Source: Rhizobium aethiopicum
GTDB lineage: Bacteria > Pseudomonadota > Alphaproteobacteria > Rhizobiales > Rhizobiaceae
Direction: 5' to 3'
DNA length: 64,000 nt
Assembly: GCF_900094625.1 (NCBI RefSeq)
Contig: NZ_FMAJ01000005.1
Location: forward strand, 124,001 to 188,000
Shown piece by piece: positions 43,881 to 52,976 of the stretch (position 1 is the first letter of the stretch; each line of letters opens with the position of its first letter). Position numbers and translations under genes: made by a program. The notes under the pieces are model-generated. The model saw nothing but the letters and a program-made list of their open reading frames with translations, was not told the origin of the DNA and made no database searches.

Positions 43881-45011
43881 ATGACCGTTGAGGCCAATGA
43901 TCCCGCAATATCAGTCGTCTCCGGCAACGCGGCCTCGCTGCGTCCGCTGCTCGAATGGTCGGCGCGCAGGACCGAACCCGTGGTCATCGGCCTTGCGGCC
44001 ATCCTGATCGGGCTCGGGCTTTTTTCCCTCTTCATCCTGGCGATCGGCAAATCGCCGGGCATGCTCTTCCAGCTCATGTATACCGGCGGCTTCGGCAGCT
44101 GGTTTTCGGTGCAGAACAGCTTAAGCCGTGCCGCACCCCTTCTCCTGACGGCACTCTGCGTCGCCCTGCCCGCCCGCCTCGGCCTCGTCATCATTGGCGG
44201 GGAAGGAGCGGTCGTGCTGGGCGGCGTTGCCGCTGCGGCCATGGCCATGCCGCTTGCCGGCACCGCCCCTGTGTTTCCCACCCTTATCTTGATGGCGATT
44301 GCCGCCATGGTCGTCGGTGGTATCTGGATCGGCCTTGCCGGTTTCCTGCGCCATTACCGCGGCGTCAACGAGACCATCTCCTCCTTGCTGCTTTCCTATA
44401 TTGCCATCGCCCTGATGAACCAGTTCGTGGAAGGGGCGCTGCGCGATCCCGCCAGTCTGAACAAGCCCTCGACCAAGCCGTTGCCGGCCGAATACATGCT
44501 CGGCAACATTCCCAGTATGGATGTGCATTGGGGTCTCGTCATCGGCATCCTCGCCTGCATCCTCTCCTGGATCCTGATCGAGGCGACGAGCTACGGTTTT
44601 GCGGCGCGCATCGCTGGCGGTAACATGCGCGCCGCCCAGATCCAAGGCTTGCCGGTCGGCAGGCTGATCGCCGGCTTCACCGCGATCGCCGGCGGCTTCG
44701 CAGGGCTTGCCGGCATGATCGAGGTCGTGGCAGTCCAGGGAAGCGCCAATGCCTCGCTCGCTGCGGGTTACGGCTATACCGGCATCCTCGTTGCCTTCCT
44801 CGCCCGCCACAATCCGCTGGCGATCATCCCTGTTGCGATCCTGCTTGGGGGCATCGATGCTTCCGGCGGCCTCATCCAGCGCCGAATGGGCCTGCCCGAT
44901 GCCACGGTGCTGGTGCTGCAGGGCACGCTCTTCATCGTCATCCTCTTCTGCGAAACCTTCTACGGGCGCTTCAAGATCTTCAATCCCGACCTGTGGAAAA
45001 GGAGCCTCTGA
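43881..45011 (+). CDS. BMP-type ABC transporter permease 1
   Basis: This 376-residue integral membrane protein of the BPD_transp_2 family (YufP/NupP-like) has about nine hydrophobic segments. Typical segments are GGEGAVVLGGVAAAAMAMPLAG, RGVNETISSLLLSYIAIALMNQFVEGALRDP and GYTGILVAFLARHNPLAIIPVAILLGGI. It follows the binding-protein gene by 21 bp and overlaps the second permease gene by TGATG. Two unlike permeases forming a heterodimer is normal for this importer type. Confidence 0.92.
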   Translation: MTVEANDPAISVVSGNAASLRPLLEWSARRTEPVVIGLAAILIGLGLFSLFILAIGKSPGMLFQLMYTGGFGSWFSVQNSLSRAAPLLLTALCVALPARLGLVIIGGEGAVVLGGVAAAAMAMPLAGTAPVFPTLILMAIAAMVVGGIWIGLAGFLRHYRGVNETISSLLLSYIAIALMNQFVEGALRDPASLNKPSTKPLPAEYMLGNIPSMDVHWGLVIGILACILSWILIEATSYGFAARIAGGNMRAAQIQGLPVGRLIAGFTAIAGGFAGLAGMIEVVAVQGSANASLAAGYGYTGILVAFLARHNPLAIIPVAILLGGIDASGGLIQRRMGLPDATVLVLQGTLFIVILFCETFYGRFKIFNPDLWKRSL

Positions 45012-45937
45012 TGGAAGAAGCGGGCATCGGCATCTGGGGCGTCCCACTCGCGATCCTCGCGGGCGCCATCCGCGTCTCCACCCCCTTCATCTTCGTCAGC
45101 CTCGGCGAGACGATCACCGAGCGCTCCGGCCGCATCAATCTCGGCCTTGAAGGCACGCTCGTGTTCGGTGCGATGACGGCTTACGCCGTCGCCGTCATGA
45201 CCAATTCGCCCTGGCTCGGCGTGCTCGCCGCCATGGCGACGGGAGCCGTCTTCGGTCTCGTTCACGGCTGGATCTGCAAATGGCCGAAGGTGAACGACAT
45301 TGCGATCGGCATCGCCATGATGCAGTTCGGCCTCGGCCTGGCCTTCTTCCTTGGCAAATCCTTCATTCAGCCTGCCGCGCCGCATCTGCCGTCCATCCCC
45401 TTCGGTTTCTGGTCGAGCCTGCCGCAACTACAGGCCGCGCTGAACATCAATGTGCTCTTCATCCTGGGCGCCTTTCTTGCCTTCGTCCTCTGGTGGGCCT
45501 TTGGCAATACGCGGGTGGGTCTCATCCTGCGTGTCGTCGGCGACAGCACGGATGCCGCCCGGGCGATGGGCATCAGCCCGGATCGGGTGCGTCTGCTGGC
45601 TACCGCCGTCGGCGGTTCGTTGGCGGCAATCGGCGGCGCATATCTCTCGCTCTATTATCCCGGCTCCTGGAACGAGGGTATTTCTTCAGGTCAGGGCCTG
45701 ATGGCCGTGGCGCTCGTCATCTTCGCCCGCTGGAATCCGATCGGCTGTTTCCTGGCTGCCTTGCTTTTCGGCGGCGCCGGCGCGCTCGGTCCGGCGCTGC
45801 AATCGATCGGCGTGACCCAGGGCTACTATCTGTTCTACGCCGCGCCCTACGTGCTCACCCTCGTCATCATGGTCGCAACCTCCTCGCCGACACGTTCGCT
45901 TGCCGGTGCGCCGGGCGCGTTGTCGCTGACGAAATGA
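45011..45937 (+). CDS. BMP-type ABC transporter permease 2
   Basis: This 308-residue membrane protein of the BPD_transp_2 family (YufQ/NupQ-like) has SLGETITERSGRINLGLEGTLVFGAMTAY near the N terminus and WNEGISSGQGLMAVALVIFARWNPIGCFLAALLFGG in the second half. The ATG at 45011 overlaps the stop of permease 1, six codons downstream of an earlier in-frame Met. Its stop overlaps a short frame that precedes the biuret hydrolase gene. It pairs with permease 1 to form the channel. Confidence 0.92.
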   Translation: MEEAGIGIWGVPLAILAGAIRVSTPFIFVSLGETITERSGRINLGLEGTLVFGAMTAYAVAVMTNSPWLGVLAAMATGAVFGLVHGWICKWPKVNDIAIGIAMMQFGLGLAFFLGKSFIQPAAPHLPSIPFGFWSSLPQLQAALNINVLFILGAFLAFVLWWAFGNTRVGLILRVVGDSTDAARAMGISPDRVRLLATAVGGSLAAIGGAYLSLYYPGSWNEGISSGQGLMAVALVIFARWNPIGCFLAALLFGGAGALGPALQSIGVTQGYYLFYAAPYVLTLVIMVATSSPTRSLAGAPGALSLTK

Positions 45938-45951
45938 TGAAGGAGCAGCTG

Positions 45952-46029
45952 ATGTCCAGCCTCGGCGCATTGAAAGGACGACAACGGTCCAACCGCGACG
46001 GCAAAACATTCAGTCTTGCGGGTGAATAG
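45952..46029 (+). CDS. Possible small peptide, 25 residues, between permease 2 and biuH
   Basis: A 25-codon frame (MSSLGALKGRQRSN at the start, FSLAGE at the end) lies between the permease stop and biuH, preceded by AGGAG at ideal spacing. It is basic in the middle and has no membrane segment. Its stop is 12 bp before biuH, so it could be a coupled leader or only a spacer frame. I do not recognise it. Confidence 0.3.
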   Translation: MSSLGALKGRQRSNRDGKTFSLAGE

Positions 46030-46041
46030 GAGAAGAAGACG

Positions 46042-46743
46042 ATGGACGCCATGGTCGAGACCAAAGGACATTATGTCGACGCCGATCCCTATCCCTGGCC
46101 CTATAATGGCGCCCTGCGGCCGGACAATACGGCCCTCATCATCATCGACATGCAGACCGATTTCTGTGGCAAGGGCGGCTATGTCGATCACATGGGTTAC
46201 GACCTGTCGCTTGTTCAGGCGCCTATCGAGCCGATCAAACGCGTGTTGGCCGCCATGCGCGCCAAGGGCTATCACATCATCCACACCCGCGAGGGTCATC
46301 GACCCGATCTCGCCGACTTGCCGGCCAATAAACGCTGGCGTTCGCAGCGCATCGGCGCAGGCATCGGCGATCCGGGCCCATGCGGGCGCATCCTCACCCG
46401 CGGCGAACCCGGTTGGGACATCATTCCAGAACTCTATCCGATCGAAGGCGAGACGATCATCGACAAGCCCGGCAAGGGTTCTTTCTGTGCCACTGACCTG
46501 GAGCTGATCCTCAATCAGAAGCGCATCGAGAACATCATCCTGACCGGCATCACCACCGATGTCTGCGTTTCCACCACCATGCGCGAGGCGAACGACCGCG
46601 GCTTCGAATGCCTGTTGCTGGAAGACTGCTGCGGCGCGACCGATTACGGCAACCATCTCGCCGCCATCAAGATGGTGAAGATGCAGGGCGGCGTCTTCGG
46701 CTCCGTCTCGAACGCCGAAAAGCTCGTGGGCCAGCTGCCATGA
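46042..46743 (+). CDS. biuH: Biuret hydrolase (isochorismatase-like cysteine hydrolase)
   Basis: This 233-residue cysteine hydrolase has the triad Asp36 (IIIDMQTDF), Lys142 ([10 protein letters not shown]) and Cys175 ([10 protein letters not shown]). These are, from memory, the positions in characterised Rhizobium leguminosarum BiuH, and the N-terminal [20 protein letters not shown] matches my memory of that enzyme. It converts biuret to allophanate plus ammonia. It sits between the second permease gene and the ATPase gene and overlaps the latter (ATGA), so enzyme and importer are made together. The allophanate can go to the hydrolase at 31050. No cyanuric acid hydrolase (AtzD/barbiturase family) gene is visible in the window. 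Confidence 0.93.
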   Translation: MDAMVETKGHYVDADPYPWPYNGALRPDNTALIIIDMQTDFCGKGGYVDHMGYDLSLVQAPIEPIKRVLAAMRAKGYHIIHTREGHRPDLADLPANKRWRSQRIGAGIGDPGPCGRILTRGEPGWDIIPELYPIEGETIIDKPGKGSFCATDLELILNQKRIENIILTGITTDVCVSTTMREANDRGFECLLLEDCCGATDYGNHLAAIKMVKMQGGVFGSVSNAEKLVGQLP

Positions 46744-48290
46744 GCACGATCCGCGACACGCCACTCCCGCAGGCCGGCAAGGCCGTCGGCATCGATACGA
46801 TCGACATGACGATGCGCTTCGGCAGTTTCACCGCACTCGACCAGGTCTCGATCAAGGTGCCCGCCGGCACCTTCCATGCCCTGCTCGGTGAAAATGGCGC
46901 CGGCAAATCGACGCTCGTCAAATGCATCATGGGTTTCTATCACGCGACCTCGGGCTCGCTCTCCGTCGATGGTCGCGAAGTGGCGATCGCTTCGCCCAAG
47001 GACGCTGCGACCTATGGCCTCGGCATGGTCTATCAGCATTTCACGCTGGTTCCCTCGCTGACAGGTGCCGAAAACCTCGTCATCAGCCGCGCTGAAGTCC
47101 CCGCTGTCATCAACTGGGTGAAGGAGCGGAAGGATCTTGCCGCCTTCATGGAGCGGATGCCCTTCAAGATCCCGCTCGACCGGCCGGTGAGCGAGCTTGC
47201 CGCTGGCGAAAGGCAGAAGCTCGAAATCGTCAAGCAGCTCTATCTCGGCCGCTCCTTCCTGGTTCTCGATGAGCCGACCTCGGTGCTGACGCCTGCAGAA
47301 GCCGAAGAGATGCTCGGCCTCGTGCGCGGAATGACGGAGCGCAGCGAGCTGACCGTGCTGATGATCTCCCACAAGTTCCACGAGGTGACGAAATTTGCCG
47401 ATGCCGTCTCGATACTGCGGCGCGGCAAGCTTGCCGGCACTGGAAAAGTCGGCGAACTTTCCACAGCCGAGATGGCGGCGATGATGATTGGTGACGTCAA
47501 ACTCGCCGAACTCGACACCCGCGTCCCCGTCCCGGAAACTGCAAAGCCGGTGCTCGAAGTGGAGCAGGTCAAAGCGCCGGATCGTTCCGGCCTCAAAACC
47601 ATTGAGATCGACAATCTCATGGTGCGCGCAGGCGAGATCGTCGGCATTGCCGGCATCTCCGGCAATGGCCAGAAGGAGCTGACGGAAATCCTTGCCGGCC
47701 AGCGACCCACCTATACCGGCCGTGTCAGCGTCAAAGGCGAGGCTTATAGCGCAACGCGTCGCGAGACCCGCAAGAACAATGTCCGTTTCATCCCAGAGGA
47801 GCCGCTGCAGAATGCCTGCGCTCCGAGGATGAGCGTCAGCGAAAACCTCGCCTTCCGCACCTTTGACCTGAAAACGGGCAGCAAGAATGCGATCTGGCTG
47901 AACAAGGGCAAGATGAAGAAGCGCGCCATGGCGTTGATCGCCGATTTCAAGGTGAAGACCGCTTCCTCCTCATCGCCGATCGCCGCACTCTCGGGCGGCA
48001 ATGTGCAGCGCGCGGTGCTCGCCCGCGAGCTCACCGGCGACGTGGACCTGCTGATTGTCTCTAACCCCTGCTTCGGTCTCGATTTCTCGGCGGTCGCCGA
48101 AATCCGCGCCCGCATCATGAAGGCTCGCAATTCCGGAACTGCGGTCTTGCTGCTTTCCGAGGACCTCGATGAGTTACTCGAAATATCCGATCGCATCATC
48201 GTCATCTCCGACGGCAGGCTGGTCTACGAGACACCGGCGCGTTCGGCCGACGTCGGCGTGATCGGCGCCCATATGGCGGGGCATCACTGA
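46740..48290 (+). CDS. BMP-type ABC transporter ATP-binding protein, two-domain
   Basis: This 516-residue double ATPase of the YufO/NupO group has, in domain 1, Walker [10 protein letters not shown], signature [17 protein letters not shown] and Walker [12 protein letters not shown]. In domain 2 the Walker A is degenerate ([10 protein letters not shown]), the signature is [16 protein letters not shown], and the Walker B is unusual ([12 protein letters not shown] where AQPTRGLD is common), so the catalytic position after the aspartate stretch is altered. This degeneration is often seen in the second domain. It overlaps biuH before it and the second hydrolase gene after it, and the start at 46740 is set by that overlap. 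Confidence 0.9.
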   Translation: MSTIRDTPLPQAGKAVGIDTIDMTMRFGSFTALDQVSIKVPAGTFHALLGENGAGKSTLVKCIMGFYHATSGSLSVDGREVAIASPKDAATYGLGMVYQHFTLVPSLTGAENLVISRAEVPAVINWVKERKDLAAFMERMPFKIPLDRPVSELAAGERQKLEIVKQLYLGRSFLVLDEPTSVLTPAEAEEMLGLVRGMTERSELTVLMISHKFHEVTKFADAVSILRRGKLAGTGKVGELSTAEMAAMMIGDVKLAELDTRVPVPETAKPVLEVEQVKAPDRSGLKTIEIDNLMVRAGEIVGIAGISGNGQKELTEILAGQRPTYTGRVSVKGEAYSATRRETRKNNVRFIPEEPLQNACAPRMSVSENLAFRTFDLKTGSKNAIWLNKGKMKKRAMALIADFKVKTASSSSPIAALSGGNVQRAVLARELTGDVDLLIVSNPCFGLDFSAVAEIRARIMKARNSGTAVLLLSEDLDELLEISDRIIVISDGRLVYETPARSADVGVIGAHMAGHH

Positions 48291-48958
48291 TGGCGGAGAT
48301 CAAAGCGGAACCCTTTGCGTTTCCGGTGAAGCACGACCAGCTTGCGCTTATCGTCATCGACATGCAGCGTGATTTCGCCGAACCAGGCGGCTTCGGCGCC
48401 AGCCTCGGCAACGACGTCAGCCGCATCACCCGGATCGTGCCTGATGTCAGACGCCTCATCCAGGGCTTCCGTGATGCTGGGCTGCCGGTTATTCACACGA
48501 TGGAATGCCACAGGCCCGACCTTTCGGATCTGCCGCCGGCGAAACGCAACCGCGGCAATCCCATACTCAGGATCGGCGACGCAGGCCCGATGGGCCGCGT
48601 CCTCATCGCCGGCGAGCCCGGCACCGCTATTTTGCCTGAGCTTGCTCCAGTCAAAGGCGAGGTGGTTATCGAAAAACCCGGCAAGGGCGCCTTCTATGCG
48701 ACCGAACTCGCAGAAGTACTGCAGCGGAAGGGTATCAAACAGCTTGTTTTCGCAGGTGTGACGACCGAAGTTTGCGTGCAGACCACCATGCGCGAGGCAA
48801 ACGACCGCGGTTATGAGTGCCTGCTCGCCGAGGAGGCGACGGAAAGCTATTTTCCGGAGTTCAGAGCAGCCGCGATCGCCATGATCCGCGCCCAGGGAGC
48901 GATCGTCGGCTGGACGGCCCGTGTCGACGACATATTGCAAAGCATCGCCCATGCCTGA
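48290..48958 (+). CDS. Second isochorismatase-like cysteine hydrolase (amidase)
   Basis: This 222-residue paralogue of the biuret hydrolase type has the triad Asp24 (IVIDMQRDF), Lys129 (VIEKPGKGAF) and Cys162 (TTEVCVQTTM). It shares HRPDLSDLPPAKR with biuH but lacks its N-terminal [11 protein letters not shown]. The ATG overlaps the ATPase stop, and its own stop overlaps the cupin start. Related enzymes hydrolyse triuret, N-carbamoylsarcosine, ureidoacrylate or nicotinamide. In a biuret operon a longer ureide such as triuret, or an N-carbamoyl compound from the neighbouring creatininase/deaminase locus, are the leading possibilities; neither is shown. Confidence 0.88.
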   Translation: MAEIKAEPFAFPVKHDQLALIVIDMQRDFAEPGGFGASLGNDVSRITRIVPDVRRLIQGFRDAGLPVIHTMECHRPDLSDLPPAKRNRGNPILRIGDAGPMGRVLIAGEPGTAILPELAPVKGEVVIEKPGKGAFYATELAEVLQRKGIKQLVFAGVTTEVCVQTTMREANDRGYECLLAEEATESYFPEFRAAAIAMIRAQGAIVGWTARVDDILQSIAHA

Positions 48959-49310
48959 AACCACTCGCGAACTTCTGACTTCAGGCGGCTGGAGGGATCT
49001 GCAATTCGGCCCGTTCCGCGATCAGGTGACTATCCACTGGATCCGGCCCTTCGAGGGCGACCAGCCCGGCGTGGCGCTCCTGAAATACGAAGCCGGTGCC
49101 GGCGTTCCCCGCCATCGGCATGAGGGGTTGGAAACAATTCTCGTGCTCGACGGAGTGCAATCGGATGAAGCAGGAAATTACGGCCGCGGCAGCTACATCG
49201 TCAACGCAGCCGGTACCGAGCACTCGGTCTGGAGCGATACCGGCTGCGTCGTGCTCATCCAATGGGATCGGCCTGTGACAATATTGGAAGAGCGTGAGCG
49301 TAACGCCTGA
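48951..49310 (+). CDS. Small cupin-domain protein (ChrR-like)
   Basis: This 119-residue single cupin domain has the first metal motif AGAGVPRHRHEGLETILVLDG (His, His, Glu) and a second motif GTEHSVWSDTGC. The ATG at 48951 lies inside the end of the hydrolase gene (8 bp overlap), so it is the last coupled gene of the biuH operon. ChrR-type cupins bind zinc and act as anti-sigma partners or small enzymes. Its task here is unknown; a substrate-binding or ring-opening role is possible. No terminator is evident in the 196 bp that follow. Confidence 0.85.
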   Translation: MPETTRELLTSGGWRDLQFGPFRDQVTIHWIRPFEGDQPGVALLKYEAGAGVPRHRHEGLETILVLDGVQSDEAGNYGRGSYIVNAAGTEHSVWSDTGCVVLIQWDRPVTILEERERNA

Positions 49311-49506
49311 CCGGACTCCCAATCGCGTTAACGGCTGGCGACAAGAAAGCCCGGCGATCCGCGATGAGAAGGAAGCGGTCAGCGGATCGAGGCGCTCTGT
49401 GCCGGCGCATTCGAGCCAGACAAGGGCTGACCACACCTTTCACATCATTGTTTTGAGGGACCTTTATTCGCCGCTGGCCGATGGTGGATTCCAAGGATGA
49501 TCCCCG

Positions 49507-50010
49507 TTAAAGCGCCTTTTGCAATTCCGGCAGTGCGTTGAAGAGATCGGCGACGAGGCCGTAATCGGCGACCTGGAAGATCGGCGCTTCCTCGTCCTTG
49601 TTGATGGCGACGATCACCTTCGAATCCTTCATGCCGGCGAGATGCTGGATGGCGCCGGAGATGCCGCAGGCGATATAAAGATCGGGCGCCACCACCTTGC
49701 CGGTCTGGCCGACCTGCCAGTCGTTCGGCGCATAACCGGCATCGACAGCGGCACGGCTGGCGCCGACGGCAGCCCCGAGCTTGTCGGCAACCGGCAGGAT
49801 GACTTCCTTGAACTTCTCGGCCGAGCCGAGCGCCCGGCCGCCGGAGATGATGACCTTGGCCGAGGTCAGCTCCGGACGTTCCGAGGCCGACAGCGCATCG
49901 GAGACGAAACGCGACAGACCCGGAGCGGAGACAGCCGGGATTGCCTCGACAGAGGCAGAACCGCCTTCATCAGGAGCGGGCTTCTCGACAGTCCCTGCGG
50001 CCAATGCTGA
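49507..50010 (-). pseudogene. etfA: Truncated electron transfer flavoprotein alpha subunit (C-terminal fragment)
   Basis: The last 168 codons or so encode an intact ETF-alpha C-terminal FAD domain: [67 protein letters not shown] and [26 protein letters not shown]. Homology stops abruptly near ALAAGTVEK at about 50010. The preceding codons of the open frame (to 50193) are unrelated, so the N-terminal domain of about 140-150 residues is missing. No ETF-beta gene is adjacent. I read this as a rearrangement relic; the origin of the 50011-50217 sequence replacing the 5' part is not recognised. Confidence 0.85.
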
Positions 50011-50217
50011 AGTGGAACAAGTTGCGATGTGAAGGTGGCGGCTATGGATGCCTGGTATCCCAAATCGACATTGATCAGGATCCGAACGGACCGAATAGAA
50101 GGCGCCCCAGCTCCACCCGCCGTTTAGTTGGAAGGATCGTTCCCCTTCAAATATCAGCACTCGGTTCGACAGAGCCGACTGGGCAATACTCACATTGGCT
50201 GCCGCCCTGCGCCGGAC

Positions 50218-51204
50218 TCAATGTCCTCGATTTCGCGTACCTGCCGACACGGCGCTAATGTTCCAACCCCGCAGGGCAGCGAAGACGTCGGCTCTGGTGG
50301 GGGCGCCGATGCGTCCGCCGAAGACCTGGCATTTGAGAGCCGCCGCCATGGACGACAATCGCATCGTCTCTTCGATCGGCATGCCTTCTGCGATCGCCAG
50401 CGCGAAAGCCCCGTGGAAGATGTCACCCGCTGCAAGGGTGTCGACCGCTTTCACCTTTGGGGCGGCAAGCTGACGGATCTCGCGGCTCGCATCATCGAAC
50501 CACAGGGAGCCGGTTTCGCCAGCCGTGACGCTGATGAAGGCATGTTCGAATTTCCGCTTGAGAAGGCCGACGCTCTCCACCAGATCCGCCGTTCCGGCAA
50601 GGCGCTCGGCGGCCGGCTGTGAGAAGACGATGTGGCTTGCCGCCGGCGCCAGCATCTCGATCACGCCGTCGCCGGCGACATCGCCGTCGAGAATGGCCGG
50701 CTTGCCCGCCCCTCTCGCCGCCGATAGCGTTGCCAGCGCGAGCTTCGGCCATCGCACGTCGACGAGCACCGCATCGAAGGAGGAGACATCCCGCTCTGTG
50801 ACCGGCTTGACCGTCTCGTGCAGCCGAGCATCGTAGAAGGGCACGATCAGGCGCTCGCCTTCATCATCGATGAGGATCGTCGAGACGGCCGAGCGGGCGC
50901 CCTGCGCAACCACCATGCCGCTCGTGTCTATGCCGCTGGCGCTAAGATCCGCGATTATGCGTTCGCCGGTGGCGTCGTCGCCGACCGCACCCCAGAGGCT
51001 GGCATGGCCGCCGAGGCGGGCGACGGCGAATGCCGCGCTTGACGCCATGCCTTCGGCGACCTGCAGCATTTCGTAGGGCAGGATCTTGCCCTGGCCGGTG
51101 GGTAGTGAGCGCACACGGAACAAGGTATCAAGCACCGCCGCGCCGACTGAGAGTACGCGGCGTGCAGGACCGGAAGGCGGCTCGAGGGCGGAAGAAGCCG
51201 TCAA
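50218..51204 (-). CDS. PfkB-family carbohydrate kinase
   Basis: This 328-residue ribokinase-fold kinase has the N-terminal substrate segment LSVGAAVLDTLFRVRSLPTGQGKILPYEMLQVAEGMASSAAFAVARLGG. The catalytic motif VDTLAAGDIFHGAFALAIAEG reads AAGD where GAGD is usual but keeps the base Asp. It phosphorylates a sugar or nucleoside taken up by the ABC importer encoded just upstream, the order being importer then kinase. It is the last intact gene of the operon starting at 55938, 18 bp after the permease gene. The sugar is unknown; a keto-sugar or sugar acid would suit the aldolase at the head of the operon. Confidence 0.88.
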   Translation of the reverse strand: MTASSALEPPSGPARRVLSVGAAVLDTLFRVRSLPTGQGKILPYEMLQVAEGMASSAAFAVARLGGHASLWGAVGDDATGERIIADLSASGIDTSGMVVAQGARSAVSTILIDDEGERLIVPFYDARLHETVKPVTERDVSSFDAVLVDVRWPKLALATLSAARGAGKPAILDGDVAGDGVIEMLAPAASHIVFSQPAAERLAGTADLVESVGLLKRKFEHAFISVTAGETGSLWFDDASREIRQLAAPKVKAVDTLAAGDIFHGAFALAIAEGMPIEETMRLSSMAAALKCQVFGGRIGAPTRADVFAALRGWNISAVSAGTRNRGH

Positions 51205-51222
51205 AATCTTTGTCTCACCCGC

Positions 51223-52038
51223 TCACTTGACGGCACCGGCCGTTAGGCCCGCCACGATCTGCCGCTGCGCAAACACCGTCAGGATCAGCACCGGCAAGGT
51301 GACGATCAATGCGGCTGCGGCGAGCGGCCCCCAGCTGACCTGTTCGAAAGACAGCATATTGTAGACCGCGACTGGAAGCGTGCGCGTCTCACGGCTGGCG
51401 AGCACGATGCCGAAGACGAAGTTGTTCCAGGAAAAGATCACCGAGAGGATGAAGGCGACGACAATGCCTGGCCTTGCGATCGGCAGGGCGACCAGGCGGA
51501 AGACCTGCCAAGGTGTCGCGCCGTCGATGCTCGCGGCCTCTTCCAGCTCCATCGGCGTCGTCTCGAAGTAGCCGATCATGATCCACACGACGATCGGTAC
51601 GGTGACGACGAGATGAATGATGATCTGCGGCATCAGCGTGCCGAGCAGGTTCAGCCACTGGAACAGCAGGAAGAGCGGGATCAGGAAGGAGAGGCCCGGC
51701 GTCATGCGCGCGATCATGATGACCATCGCGGATTTCTCCGCCTTCAGACGGGCGATGCCATAGCCGGCCGGCACGCCGATCAGCAACGCCAGAAGCGTGG
51801 CCGCCCCCGTCACTAGCACCGAATTCCAGAGATAGAGGAAGAAGTTGTTCTCCTCGAAGACCTTCAAATAATTCGACCAGGCGAAGCGTTCCGGGATGAA
51901 AATCGGCGGATAGGCGCCGTTGTCGATCTCATATTTCAGCGACAGCGAGATCATCCAGAGGAAGAACAGCACGACCGGCGAGATCATCACCAGCGCGACG
52001 AACAGCAGTCCGATGCGGTCGAGCGTCTTGCGCTTCAT
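51223..52038 (-). CDS. Carbohydrate ABC transporter permease (MalG family)
   Basis: This 271-residue permease has six hydrophobic segments. The ATPase-contact loop is EAASIDGATPWQVFRLVALPIARPG. The MalG-like features are NSVLVTGAATLLALLIGVPAGYGIARL and a C terminus rich in small residues. The start overlaps the stop of the MalF-type gene by one base. It belongs with the permease and binding protein encoded just upstream. No ATPase gene is present in this operon, so an MsmK/UgpC-type ATPase from elsewhere must serve it. Confidence 0.9.
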   Translation of the reverse strand: MKRKTLDRIGLLFVALVMISPVVLFFLWMISLSLKYEIDNGAYPPIFIPERFAWSNYLKVFEENNFFLYLWNSVLVTGAATLLALLIGVPAGYGIARLKAEKSAMVIMIARMTPGLSFLIPLFLLFQWLNLLGTLMPQIIIHLVVTVPIVVWIMIGYFETTPMELEEAASIDGATPWQVFRLVALPIARPGIVVAFILSVIFSWNNFVFGIVLASRETRTLPVAVYNMLSFEQVSWGPLAAAALIVTLPVLILTVFAQRQIVAGLTAGAVK

Positions 52039-52976
52039 CAGCGTGCCTCCCCGTCGGACCAGTTCACGCGCTGCCGGATCATCATCAGGACGAAGGAGAG
52101 CAGCACGATGAGGATGAAGAAGACGACCGCCATGGCCGAGCCATAGCCGATGTCGTAATAGGCGAAGGCGGTATTGTAGAGATAGATGTTGATCGTTTCC
52201 GACGCCGTGCCGGGACCACCCTGGGTCATGGCATAGATGATATCGAAGCTCTTCACCGCATCGATGCTGCGGATGATCACCGCGATCATCAGGAAGGGCG
52301 CGATCATCGGCAGCGTCAGATAGCGGAATTTCTGCCAGACATTGGCGCCGTCGATCTCAGCGCTCTCATAGGGCTCGCGCGGCACCGCCGCGAGACCCCC
52401 GAGCACGATCAGCATGACAAGCGGCGTCCACTGCCAGCTTTCGACCAGCACCAGAGAGGGAATGACGCTGCTCTGATTGTAGATCCATTCCTGCGGACCG
52501 ATGCCGACGAAGGAGAGGAGATAGTTGAGAACGCCGAGCTGCGGATGGTACATCATGGTCCAGACGAGGGCGATGGCGACCGGGGTCGCCATCATCGGCA
52601 TCACGAATATGCCGCGAATGAGACCGCGCAGCGGAAATTGGGCATCGAAGATCAGCGCGGCGAGCGTCCCCAGGAAAAGCGGAACCACCACCGATAGCGT
52701 CGTATAGAGCACCGTATGCCACAGCGACTCCCAGAAGCGCATGTCGGTGGCGAGTCTGATATAATTGTCCAGCCCGGCAAAGACCTGCGACTGGCCGAGC
52801 GTCCAGCTGTTGACGCTCATCCACACCGTAAACACCCATGGAAAGACGATCACGGCTGATATGACGATGAGCGCCGGGATGACGAAGGGCCAGTAGTTGG
52901 GAGCAAACCGGTCCGGTTTGCTCCTTGCTTTCGACGCCTTGGCCATAGCGGCCGTTTCGATGCCTGCCGAGGCCAT
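52038..52976 (-). CDS. Carbohydrate ABC transporter permease (MalF/UgpA family)
   Basis: This 312-residue permease has six hydrophobic segments and the contact loop EPYESAEIDGANVWQKFRYLTLPMIAPF. The region WTMMYHPQLGVLNYLLSFVGIGPQEW is typical of UgpA/MalF-type sugar permeases. It overlaps the binding-protein gene by one base and the MalG-type gene by one base, so all three are tightly coupled. The N-terminal roughly 25 residues are a basic cytoplasmic tail. Confidence 0.9.
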   Translation of the reverse strand: MASAGIETAAMAKASKARSKPDRFAPNYWPFVIPALIVISAVIVFPWVFTVWMSVNSWTLGQSQVFAGLDNYIRLATDMRFWESLWHTVLYTTLSVVVPLFLGTLAALIFDAQFPLRGLIRGIFVMPMMATPVAIALVWTMMYHPQLGVLNYLLSFVGIGPQEWIYNQSSVIPSLVLVESWQWTPLVMLIVLGGLAAVPREPYESAEIDGANVWQKFRYLTLPMIAPFLMIAVIIRSIDAVKSFDIIYAMTQGGPGTASETINIYLYNTAFAYYDIGYGSAMAVVFFILIVLLSFVLMMIRQRVNWSDGEAR

